From assembly GCA_944390015.1 (NCBI GenBank), contig CALXOL010000007.1:1-64000 (forward strand): a DNA stretch of 64,000 nucleotides. The letters are read 5' to 3'. Shown here one piece after another: positions 1-7,062 of this stretch. This stretch comes from an uncultured Spirochaetaceae bacterium (GTDB lineage: Bacteria > Spirochaetota > Spirochaetia > Sphaerochaetales > Sphaerochaetaceae). The notes beneath the pieces are model-generated. The model did not search any database and was not told the origin of the DNA. It was given only the letters and a program-made list of their open reading frames with translations. Position numbers and translations under genes: made by a program. Every line of letters begins with the position of its first letter. The first letter of the stretch is position 1.

Positions 1-366
1 GTTTGGGTACTGTGTTACGTTAGATATATCTCAAACGAATAAACAACTTAGAAATATGTTTGATTGGTTTGGGTACTGTGTTACGTTAGATATATCTCAA
101 ACTAAGTCCATCAGAATAAGGAATAATCTTAAGTTTGGGTACTGTGTTACGTTAGATATATCTCAAACCTCTCTGCTTGAGATATACATACCTATTGCGT
201 TTGGGTACTGTGTTACGTTAGATATATCTCAAACTGCTCTTGCCACAACGAAGCTCGTTCCGTTGTTTGGGTACTGTGTTACGTTAGATATATCTCAAAC
301 GAAGAGGCTATAGAGGAGTATCAGGAGGACGTTTGGGTACTGTGTTACGTTAGATATATCTCAAAC
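1..366. CRISPR. CRISPR array, 6 repeats of 36 bp, 30-bp spacers, type II-like
   Basis: Six identical 36-bp repeats begin at 1, 67, 133, 199, 265 and 331 and are separated by five different spacers of exactly 30 bp. Each repeat starts GTTTGGG and ends CTCAAAC, so the ends can pair (7 bp with one G-T), and it contains the palindrome AGATATATCT. The 36/30 geometry and GTTT...AAAC ends are typical of Cas9 (type II) arrays. From memory the repeat resembles the Treponema denticola type II-A repeat; I could not check this. The array is cut by the window edge, so cas genes and tracrRNA, if present, lie to the left. No degenerate terminal repeat is seen at 331-366, so array polarity is not settled. 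Confidence 0.97.
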
Positions 367-426
367 TAAATATTCTCTATCCGTTTGTTCTTCCTTAGAT
401 TGAAATGCTTTGAATTCGGGGGCTGG

Positions 427-460
427 TACAAAAGAAAAGCCACCTCACTTACGAGATGGC
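427..460 (-). terminator. Rho-independent terminator of relB-yoeB
   Basis: On the minus strand an 8-bp stem GCCATCTC/GAGGTGGC (plus 439-446 and 453-460, loop of 6) is followed by a T-rich tract (plus A-rich 427-438). It lies 13 bp past the yoeB stop codon. Confidence 0.8.
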
Positions 461-473
461 CCTGATTATTTTG

Positions 474-740
474 TTATCTGTCGGAATAATGGTCGGCACA
501 AGAGATTATTTCTACGTACTCACCCCTTATCCTGTTTACAATCCTGTTCTTGTCGTCTATCCTTCGGCTCCAATACCCAGAAAGGTCGTTTTTCAAAGGT
601 TCGGGTTTTCCAATTCCTGTGGCTTGTCCGTTGCGGATAATATCAGTTATGAGCTGGTTTATCCTGCGTAACGTTTTCTTGTCCAAAACCTGCCATTCAA
701 GATATTGGCTCCAAGACGGCTCGTTCCATACTATTTTCAT
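474..740 (-). CDS. yoeB: YoeB/Txe family mRNA interferase toxin
   Basis: 88-aa ribosome-dependent endoribonuclease toxin of the RelE superfamily, expected to cleave mRNA in the ribosomal A site when freed from its antitoxin. The family block GKPEPLK (44-50), then SGYWSRRI (54-61) and the C-terminal DHY (83-85) are intact. Glu47, Arg66 and His84 match the catalytic Glu/Arg/His set of E. coli YoeB. Length agrees with the family (about 84 aa). Its ATG overlaps the antitoxin stop codon (ATGA), so the pair is translationally coupled, and a terminator follows. It sits beside the CRISPR array, in the accessory end of the window. Confidence 0.93.
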   Translation of the reverse strand: MKIVWNEPSWSQYLEWQVLDKKTLRRINQLITDIIRNGQATGIGKPEPLKNDLSGYWSRRIDDKNRIVNRIRGEYVEIISCADHYSDR

Positions 741-979
741 GCCTGTATCAGTTGGTGGACTTCACCCAACCCTCTTTCCATTTCATCAGCACTTTTACGA
801 ATCCTTTTCAGATTCTCTGGGTCATAGAAAGGGTCGATTGATTTCGGAATGTCTCCTTCCTTCCTGATTGCGTCGAAGTACATCCTGACTGCTCCAGACA
901 TGCTTATTCCTGCCTCAGACAGAATCTTCTGCACTTCCTCCTTCTCCCTATCATCGACATTTATTGTTATCTTACACAT
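737..979 (-). CDS. relB: RelB/DinJ family antitoxin
   Basis: 80-aa antitoxin. The N-terminal half (residues 3-45) reads as a ribbon-helix-helix DNA-binding module with the RelB/DinJ-like stretch SMSGAVRMYFDAI. The C-terminal half is charged and helical, as expected for the toxin-wrapping segment. It is the first gene of the operon and overlaps yoeB by 4 bp. A GGGAGG ribosome binding site lies upstream. The promoter contains a small palindrome that could be the autoregulatory operator. Confidence 0.87.
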   Translation of the reverse strand: MCKITINVDDREKEEVQKILSEAGISMSGAVRMYFDAIRKEGDIPKSIDPFYDPENLKRIRKSADEMERGLGEVHQLIQA

Positions 980-993
980 ACTCGTTTCCTCCC

Positions 994-1028
994 ATTATGA
1001 TAATATTTCCCAACAGCCGCTAAGTCAA
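994..1028 (-). promoter_or_regulatory. Promoter and probable operator of relB-yoeB
   Basis: On the minus strand TTGACT (plus 1023-1028) and TATTAT (plus 1000-1005) are separated by 17 bp. The 11-bp palindrome ATTATGATAAT (994-1004) overlaps the -10, where an antitoxin repressor would be expected to bind. Confidence 0.7.
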
Positions 1029-1159
1029 TTAAATACCTCCTAACGCAAACGTATCAACATAATAATTGTTTGAGCAGAGAGTGATGTTGATTTCTCTAAC
1101 AAGCGTTGTTTTATGTACGGAATTTATATATAAATTAAGTTATGTAGCTGGGAGGTTTT

Positions 1160-2995
1160 ATGACGCTTAGGGAGTATTTAAGAGGTAAGAAATATCCAGG
1201 AAGGTTTATTCTTTGTGGAAGCAATTCAAAAGGGGAAGTAGTTCTTTGCTATGCGATAATGGGCAGAAGTGAGAACAGCAGGAATAGGATCTTTGTCATG
1301 GAAGACGGAAAGCTTAAGACAAAGGCTTATGATGAGGGCAAAGTCGCTGATCCGAGTCTTATAATCTACGATGCTAAGCTGGATAACGAGGATTACATAG
1401 TTCTTGCAAATGGAGACCATAGTACTACCATAATGGATGCACTCTGTGATGGGAAAAAATTAGAAGATGCTCTTATAGAGAGGACATATGAACCTGATTG
1501 CCCTAACTATACACCAAGAATCGCCGCTCTCTTTAATAAGAAAGATCTCTCATATTCCCTTTCTATTATCAGGAAGAATGAAACTGAAGAGAAAGCAGAT
1601 AGGATAATTTACTCCTACTTACCCGAAAAGGGAATTTGCCATGCGATACACACATACAGCGATGATGGCTCTCCCCTTCCCTCCTTCAATATTGATCCCC
1701 CTTCTTTTTTAATCCCTGATGACATCACTCTTTTAAAGAACGCCATCTGGGAAAGCCTTGATGAAGAGAATAAAGTCAGCCTCTATGTAAAAGTCGGTGA
1801 TAAAGAGGAGATAATCAACAAGAATGAATGCCTCATCAATCTAAAATACGGCTGTAATCCAAACCAGAAAGATAGCAGTATCAGCACACCTTTTCCACTC
1901 CCAGTCAAAGTTCTTAACGGAAGACCGGGCTATATCAACCTTCTGGATGCCTTAAACGGCTATCAACTGGTAAGGGAACTGAGAGAAGTTACATCCCTTC
2001 CTGCCGCAACTTCTTTTAAGCACGTATCCCCTGCGGGAGCTTCTGTCTACTGTCCTTTGAGCGAGAGGGAAAGGAGGATGTACTTTGTAAAAGAAAGTGA
2101 AGAGCTCTCAGATCTCGCAGTTGCTTATATAAGAGCTCGCGGAGCAGACAGGATGAGTAGCTTTGGAGATTTTATTGCTCTTTCAGACGTATGTGATGAG
2201 GCAACGGCGAAAGTCATATCAAGGGAGGTATCAGATGGTATCATAGCTCCCGGCTATGAGGAGAAAGCTCTTGAGATTTTAAAGGATAAAAAGAAAGGAG
2301 CGTATTGCATCCTATCCATCGATCCAGAGTACATACCAGATGATAAAGAGATAAAAACAGTATATGGGATATCATTTGCACAAAAACATAACGACTACAT
2401 CCCATCTGAAAAGGATTTTGCGAATATTGTAACTGAGAAAAAGAATCTGAGTGCTGAAGCGATCAGGGATCTCATGGTAGCCCAGGTTGCATTGAAATAT
2501 ACTCAGTCGAATTCCGTGTGCTATGCAAAAAATGGACAGACCATCGGGGTTGGAGCAGGACAGCAGTCCAGGCTTCACTGCACAAGACTCGCAGGAGGAA
2601 AAGCCGATTTATGGAATCTCAGGCAAAGCGATAAGGTACTCTCCCTTCCTTTTAAGGATAAGCTTTCAAGAAACGATAAGGACAACATCATCGAGCAATA
2701 CCTCTCAGATGAGCCGGAGATAGATCTTTTCTCATCCTGGAGCGATTATTTTAAATCATGCCCAGAACCTTTTAAGGAAGAAGAGAAAAAGGCATATTTA
2801 AAAGAAGTCAAAGGTATCAGCCTCTCAAGTGATGCATTCTTCCCGTTCCCTGATAACATTGAAAGAGCAGCCAGAAGCGGTGTCACATACATCGCAGAGC
2901 CAGGGGGATCCATCAGGGATGATGATGTTATAAAAGCTGCAAATGAACATGAAATGGTAATGTGCTTCACAGGCATCAGGCTATTTCACCATTAA
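1160..2995 (+). CDS. purH: Fused PurO-like IMP cyclohydrolase / AICAR formyltransferase
   Basis: 611-aa enzyme for the last two steps of de novo IMP synthesis (AICAR to FAICAR to IMP). Residues 1 to about 225 resemble the PurO-like Ntn-fold IMP cyclohydrolase found in clostridia and archaea (YPGRFILCG, MGRSENSRNRIFV, EPDCPNYTPRI). Residues about 226-611 are a complete AICAR transformylase domain: TSFKHVSPAGAS holds the Lys-His catalytic pair, SNSVCYAKNGQTIGVGAGQQ follows, and the C-terminus is FTGIRLFHH. The usual PurH N-terminal MGS-like cyclohydrolase domain is absent. A GGGAGG ribosome binding site precedes the ATG. It stands alone as a monocistron. No purine riboswitch core was recognised upstream. 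Confidence 0.9.
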   Translation: MTLREYLRGKKYPGRFILCGSNSKGEVVLCYAIMGRSENSRNRIFVMEDGKLKTKAYDEGKVADPSLIIYDAKLDNEDYIVLANGDHSTTIMDALCDGKKLEDALIERTYEPDCPNYTPRIAALFNKKDLSYSLSIIRKNETEEKADRIIYSYLPEKGICHAIHTYSDDGSPLPSFNIDPPSFLIPDDITLLKNAIWESLDEENKVSLYVKVGDKEEIINKNECLINLKYGCNPNQKDSSISTPFPLPVKVLNGRPGYINLLDALNGYQLVRELREVTSLPAATSFKHVSPAGASVYCPLSERERRMYFVKESEELSDLAVAYIRARGADRMSSFGDFIALSDVCDEATAKVISREVSDGIIAPGYEEKALEILKDKKKGAYCILSIDPEYIPDDKEIKTVYGISFAQKHNDYIPSEKDFANIVTEKKNLSAEAIRDLMVAQVALKYTQSNSVCYAKNGQTIGVGAGQQSRLHCTRLAGGKADLWNLRQSDKVLSLPFKDKLSRNDKDNIIEQYLSDEPEIDLFSSWSDYFKSCPEPFKEEEKKAYLKEVKGISLSSDAFFPFPDNIERAARSGVTYIAEPGGSIRDDDVIKAANEHEMVMCFTGIRLFHH

Positions 2996-3181
2996 AGAGG
3001 AAGTACACTCTTCGGTCTTTTTACGATATTTAGCTGTTTAAACTATCATTATTAATTTATCGATAAAGGTTTACCTTAATGTGAAAAACGGTAAATTATC
3101 TGTAAAATCGACAGATTATTCCTTTTCAAGTCTTTATCAAGATGATAGAATTTTGGCTGGATATTTTATTAGGAGGGTGCA

Positions 3182-4402
3182 ATGATCCATGTAATTGAAG
3201 AGGCTAACCGCTGTCTGCAGTGCAAGAAACCCATGTGTACGACCGGTTGCCCTATTTCAACAAATATCCCGACAATGATCAGGCTTTTCAAGGAAGGCAA
3301 GGTCAAGGATGCGGGACAGATGCTTTTCGAGAATAATCCACTTTCCGTGGTATGTTCCCTGGTATGCGACCATAAGAAGCAGTGTGAGGGGCACTGCGTA
3401 CTCGCACGTAGGGGACAGGGAATTCACATCTCAAGCATTGAAAACTATATTTCCAATGCCGTTTTGGACACATTGGAAGTTCCAATGGCTCCAAAGAACG
3501 GCAAGATGGTGGCTGTCATTGGGGCAGGACCTGCCGGCATCACGATTGCAATCGAGATGGCTAAAAAAGGATATAGTGTTACGATTTTCGATTCCAAGGA
3601 CAAGATCGGAGGAGTTCTCCAGTATGGAATTCCTGATTTCCGTCTTCCAAAGACAATACTGGCACGCTATAAGAAGAAACTTGAGGCGATGGGAATCCTC
3701 GTACGCCCGAATACTACAATAGGAGGAGCTCTCGTCATCGATGACCTCTTTAGAGACGGATATAAGGCTATCTTCATCGGAACAGGAGTCTGGAGGCCGA
3801 AAAAACTCGCAGTTCCAGGGGAGAGCCTCGGAAACGTGCACTTCGCAATCGACTTCCTCGCAAATCCAAGTGCATACAATCTCGGAGAGGACATCGCAAT
3901 CATCGGTGCTGGAAACACGGCGATGGACGTGGCACGTACAATCTTAAGGAGCGGACACCACAACGTCACAATCTATGCACGCAGAAATAAGATCGATGCA
4001 TCCGAGGAAGAGAAGGACTATGCAGCCCTTGACGGTGCGAATTTCGAATACTGCATGAAGGTGGACCATATAACACCGGATGGCCCTGTCTTCAAGAAAA
4101 ATATCGTCGATGAGGAGGGAAACATCGTAGGAGAGAGCGAGGAGTTCTATCCCGTTCATGCTGATAACACTTTCATCGCAATCAGCCAGGGACCTAAGTC
4201 AAAGCTGGTAGATACCACAGAGGGTCTCAAGCCTTCAAAGAACGGCCTGCTGCTCACAAATGAGAAGGGAGAGACGACACACCCTGGAATATTCGCCGCA
4301 GGAGATGTCGTACTTGGTGCAAGAACAGTTGTAGAAGCAGTTGCTTATGCAAAAAAGGTTGCAGAAAGCATGGATGAATACATCAAAGGACTTAATGACT
4401 GA
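3182..4402 (+). CDS. GltD-like NAD(P)H flavoprotein oxidoreductase
   Basis: 406-aa FAD- and NAD(P)-binding oxidoreductase related to the glutamate synthase small subunit. The N-terminus carries a Cys-rich Fe-S motif (CLQCKKPMCTTGCP, then CSLVCDHKKQCEGHC). Two Rossmann motifs follow, VAVIGAGPAGI and IAIIGAGNTAMDVA, and a C-terminal FAD clamp FAAGDVVLGARTVVEAV. It is shorter than typical GltD (about 470 aa), and no glutamate synthase large subunit gene is adjacent, so it may serve another electron-transfer partner; the NfnB-like families are an alternative. An AGGAGG ribosome binding site and a downstream terminator mark it as a single-gene unit. Confidence 0.85.
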   Translation: MIHVIEEANRCLQCKKPMCTTGCPISTNIPTMIRLFKEGKVKDAGQMLFENNPLSVVCSLVCDHKKQCEGHCVLARRGQGIHISSIENYISNAVLDTLEVPMAPKNGKMVAVIGAGPAGITIAIEMAKKGYSVTIFDSKDKIGGVLQYGIPDFRLPKTILARYKKKLEAMGILVRPNTTIGGALVIDDLFRDGYKAIFIGTGVWRPKKLAVPGESLGNVHFAIDFLANPSAYNLGEDIAIIGAGNTAMDVARTILRSGHHNVTIYARRNKIDASEEEKDYAALDGANFEYCMKVDHITPDGPVFKKNIVDEEGNIVGESEEFYPVHADNTFIAISQGPKSKLVDTTEGLKPSKNGLLLTNEKGETTHPGIFAAGDVVLGARTVVEAVAYAKKVAESMDEYIKGLND

Positions 4403-4414
4403 TTCTTAATGACG

Positions 4415-4444
4415 AGAGCCGAGGAAAAAACCTCGGCTCTTTTG
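4415..4444 (+). terminator. Rho-independent terminator after the GltD-like gene
   Basis: Perfect 10-bp stem AGAGCCGAGG/CCTCGGCTCT (4415-4424, 4431-4440) with an A6 loop, followed by TTTT. Confidence 0.93.
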
Positions 4445-4454
4445 CTATACAAAG

Positions 4455-4477
4455 AAAAGGGAGCTCTGCGCTCCCTT
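4455..4477 (-). terminator. Terminator of the cytidylate-kinase-like gene
   Basis: On the minus strand the hairpin AAGGGAGC/GCTCCCTT with a 5-nt loop (plus 4457-4477) runs into TTTTCTTT. It lies just past the stop codon at 4491. Confidence 0.8.
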
Positions 4478-4490
4478 AAAAATACTCCTT

Positions 4491-5072
4491 TCACTCCCCT
4501 TTTGCGAAACTCACAATTGACTCTACGATGGCATCGATTCCAAGCTCGCTTGAGTAGACAAGATGGTAGCTCTCGCTCGTACCCCACTTCTTACCGGTAT
4601 AATGGTTATAGTAGTTCGCCCTCTGCTTGTCCATCTTTGTCAGATACTTCTTATAATCCTTCTCAATCTCATGATAGGTATCACGGACACGCTCAATCCT
4701 ATCTTCTAGCGGAGCATGGATGAATACGTTAAGAACATCCTTTCTCTCCCTGAGAACATAGTCCGCACAGCGTCCTACGATAACACAAGGCTCCTTATCA
4801 CTGACCTCTTTTATCACCTTTGACTGGGCGATATAGAGCTGATCCTCCAAAGGCAGGTTCCTGCTGTCGATATACATTCCGTAGAAGAATGACTGGATTC
4901 TCCTCATGTCAGTATCCTTGACATATTCCTCGGCAAAACCACTTTCCTTCGCAATAAGCTGAATCAAGAGCTTATCATAAAGTTTTATTCCTAGCTCCTT
5001 CGCAACTTTCTCAGCAACAGTTCTTCCTCCCGAGCCATGCTGACGTCCTATTGTAATAACTGGATATCTCAT
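4491..5072 (-). CDS. Cytidylate kinase-like family protein
   Basis: 193-aa P-loop protein of the cytidylate-kinase-like family (Pfam Cytidylate_kin_2). It opens with PVITIGRQHGSGGRTVAEKVAKE (a variant P-loop) and continues through VIVGRCADYVL and a LID-like Arg-rich segment. The family is similar to CMP kinase, but substrates are poorly established. The ATG at 5072 is preferred over an upstream in-frame ATG because AAGGAGG lies directly before it and a TTGCAT-N17-TAAAAT promoter (plus 5118-5123 and 5095-5100) would start transcription downstream of the earlier ATG. Single-gene unit with its own terminator. Confidence 0.85.
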   Translation of the reverse strand: MRYPVITIGRQHGSGGRTVAEKVAKELGIKLYDKLLIQLIAKESGFAEEYVKDTDMRRIQSFFYGMYIDSRNLPLEDQLYIAQSKVIKEVSDKEPCVIVGRCADYVLRERKDVLNVFIHAPLEDRIERVRDTYHEIEKDYKKYLTKMDKQRANYYNHYTGKKWGTSESYHLVYSSELGIDAIVESIVSFAKGE

Positions 5073-5403
5073 AGCAACCTCCTTAAGTAAATATATTTTA
5101 CCCCTCAAAAAGCTAAAATGCAATTTCATATCCTTTTACACGTCCTATTTATGTCGTGCAAAAATATGAATTACATGATTATCTCATTTAGATAAAATAA
5201 GTTATTTTGTTAAAATATTTTTAAGAAAAATTTAGAAGACAATTTTGTTTCCCTTCACTACTAGAGGGAAAAAGAGTGGCAAAACAATGGAGATAATAAA
5301 TACTATTTTATCGATAAATTTTTATAAATTATTATTCTGAAAAGAATTATTTTGAGAATTCTAAAATTGCATGCTACACTTAGGTAAACAACAGGAGGCC
5401 ATT
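5073..5403. promoter_or_regulatory. AT-rich divergent intergenic region with two promoters
   Basis: It holds the minus-strand promoter TTGCAT-N17-TAAAAT (plus 5118-5123, 5095-5100) and the plus-strand promoter TTGAGA (5352-5357) -N17- TACACT (5375-5380), which has an upstream TG. Between about 5130 and 5350 the sequence is very AT-rich and shows no reading frame or convincing structure. Confidence 0.6.
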
Positions 5404-5991
5404 ATGATAGAAGCTATTTATGATACCAATGCAAGAGAGTTCATCGAAAGCTGGCTGAGTGCTGACATGCATGACCAGTATAAGGTTTTTGAAAGCTTGG
5501 TTCCCTCTGGTGCGAAGATTCTGGATGGAGGATGTGGCAGCGGAAGAGACAGCCTTTATTTCCTTCAGCACGGTTATGTAGTAGATGCTTTCGATCCATC
5601 AGATGAGATGATCAAATATGCCAGTGAATTCACAGGATTGAAGGTAAAGAAGATGAAATGGGAGGATCTGGATGCCAAGGAAGTCTATGATGCGGTATGG
5701 GCCAGCGCATCGCTATATCATGTAGCCAGACCTGACATGGCTCCGACTTTCAAGAAGATAGCCGATGCACTTAAGAGCAAGGGAATACTGTTCGCATCAT
5801 TTAGGGATAAGGAAGAGGACTTTGTTGACAGTGAAGGAAGAGCACTCACATCCTTTAATAAGGAGACTCTGACCAGTTTCCTCTCAACCCTTGGCCTATT
5901 CGATATCGTAGCCCTTTCAGAGAGAAAGGACACAAGGAAGAACAAGCAGGATGAGATCTGGCTCTTCGCACTACTTAGAAAAAAGATTTAA
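5404..5991 (+). CDS. Class I SAM-dependent methyltransferase
   Basis: 195-aa soluble methyltransferase with a Rossmann SAM-binding core: motif I KILDGGCGSGRDSLYF, acidic motif II VDAFDPSDEM, and a post-I segment VWASASLYHV. The overall pattern resembles small TehB/UbiE-type enzymes; the substrate cannot be read from sequence. The start at 5404 is chosen because AGGAGG (5393-5398) precedes it and the promoter at 5352-5380 predicts a transcript starting near 5387, after an alternative upstream ATG. It converges on azlD with a 4-bp overlap of stop regions. Confidence 0.85.
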   Translation: MIEAIYDTNAREFIESWLSADMHDQYKVFESLVPSGAKILDGGCGSGRDSLYFLQHGYVVDAFDPSDEMIKYASEFTGLKVKKMKWEDLDAKEVYDAVWASASLYHVARPDMAPTFKKIADALKSKGILFASFRDKEEDFVDSEGRALTSFNKETLTSFLSTLGLFDIVALSERKDTRKNKQDEIWLFALLRKKI

Positions 5992-6287
5992 ATCATTAAC
6001 AATAAAAGAGTTGCAACAAGAGCAAGGATTATGGCTACTATCATTGAGGTACGCTTAAATCCTAAGAAGAACGCAACCACGACTCCCCCTAGCCCCGCAT
6101 ACCAGGAAGATGCAAAATCCGTAAGGGCAAGGGGGAATATTAATGACCCCAGAGCCGCAGTAGGTAACAGAAGCATTGCCTTCTTCACACTCTTAGGAAG
6201 TTTTTCCAATGAACTTATGTACTGAGGAATGATCCTTGCGGCCATCGTCACAAGTGAGCAAAGTAGAATCATGAGAATCTTATTCAT
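5988..6287 (-). CDS. azlD: AzlD family branched-chain amino acid exporter subunit
   Basis: 99-aa membrane protein with about four hydrophobic segments and the AzlD-like pattern (TMAARIIPQYIS near the N-terminus). AzlD pairs with AzlC to form a branched-chain amino acid exporter in the inner membrane. The ATG at 6287 overlaps the end of azlC by 8 bp and is preceded by GAGGAGG; that site would be coding if the upstream ATG at 6305 were used, so 6287 is preferred. Confidence 0.85.
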   Translation of the reverse strand: MNKILMILLCSLVTMAARIIPQYISSLEKLPKSVKKAMLLLPTAALGSLIFPLALTDFASSWYAGLGGVVVAFFLGFKRTSMIVAIILALVATLLLLMI

Positions 6288-6981
6288 TATCAAAAACCTC
6301 CTCATCGGTATAGATGAAACAGGCGAAGATGACAGAGATTATCATGCTGATGATGAAACTAAGGCCTGTTGAGAGATCAAAACCCAATATGAGCAGACTG
6401 TTGAGAGCGGCAGAGATTCCGACTACAGCAATGGCCTTCACATTTCTGCTCACCTCGTTTCCGAATAGGGATGCGAACATCGCATAAATCGTAATAAGTG
6501 CAGCATGCTGGACAATCTCAGGAAGGATGTTGCCGACAAGATATCCGATTGCGGTACCGCTAACCCACCCCGAGTATGATGTCAGCATGAGTGCAATCAG
6601 GTAGCTGTAGCTGAGCTTCTCTCCTTTGAAGGAGGCCACGGCAAACGCCTCATCAACGGTTCCAGCTCCTACGAAGAAACGCCCTATTATGCTTTTCCTA
6701 TCCTTGAGACGTTGATTGAGAGAGGCACTCATGAATATATACCTGGCATTAATGAAGAACACGGATAGCACGATTTCCAATAAAAACGCACCACCGTTAT
6801 AGAGGTTCATCATAAGAAACTGTCCGCTTCCTGCAAAATTCGTGAGGCTTGTTAGCACGCCTTCCACAAAAGTGAATCCACTGGAACGGGTCAGAAGACC
6901 AAACGCAAGTGCCGTCGTAAAATATCCGAGAAATATTGGACTGCCGTCCTTTATCCCCTCTTTTATCGCTCTCTTATCCAT
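6280..6981 (-). CDS. azlC: AzlC family branched-chain amino acid exporter
   Basis: 233-aa polytopic inner-membrane protein. KEGIKDGSPIFLGYFTTALA at the N-terminus and the NARYIFMSASL and GTVDEAFAV segments fit AzlC. It is translated together with azlD through an overlapping junction. No Shine-Dalgarno is visible. The promoter TTGAAG-N17-TAATAT (plus 7016-7021 and 6993-6998) places the transcript start only a few nucleotides before the ATG at 6981; an in-frame GTG at 6987 is the alternative start. Confidence 0.88.
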   Translation of the reverse strand: MDKRAIKEGIKDGSPIFLGYFTTALAFGLLTRSSGFTFVEGVLTSLTNFAGSGQFLMMNLYNGGAFLLEIVLSVFFINARYIFMSASLNQRLKDRKSIIGRFFVGAGTVDEAFAVASFKGEKLSYSYLIALMLTSYSGWVSGTAIGYLVGNILPEIVQHAALITIYAMFASLFGNEVSRNVKAIAVVGISAALNSLLILGFDLSTGLSFIISMIISVIFACFIYTDEEVFDNE

Positions 6982-6992
6982 AGCCACGGTTT

Positions 6993-7055
6993 ATATTAGG
7001 CGAATAACGAAAGCACTTCAAGGCTGTGGACGAAAGAAAAACAACTATCTAAAAT
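6993..7055. promoter_or_regulatory. Back-to-back promoters of azlC and the ABC-F gene
   Basis: Minus strand: TTGAAG (plus 7016-7021), 17 bp, TAATAT (6993-6998). Plus strand: TGGACG (7027-7032), 17 bp, TAAAAT (7050-7055), which ends 7 nt before the ATG at 7063. The two -35 elements are only 5 bp apart, so polymerases would compete or share a regulator. Confidence 0.6.
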
Positions 7056-7062
7056 AAAAGAG

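Noticed and set aside
56-313. 85-aa open frame across the CRISPR array
   Set aside because: It encodes the repeat translated four times in one frame; the 66-bp repeat-spacer period is divisible by 3, which keeps the frame open artificially.
980-1159. Purine riboswitch upstream of the IMP synthesis gene
   Set aside because: The conserved loop and junction sequences of the purine aptamer are not present.
4403-5072. Longer start of the cytidylate-kinase-like gene at 5129
   Set aside because: The promoter -10 at plus 5095-5100 and AAGGAGG before 5072 make the downstream ATG the real start.
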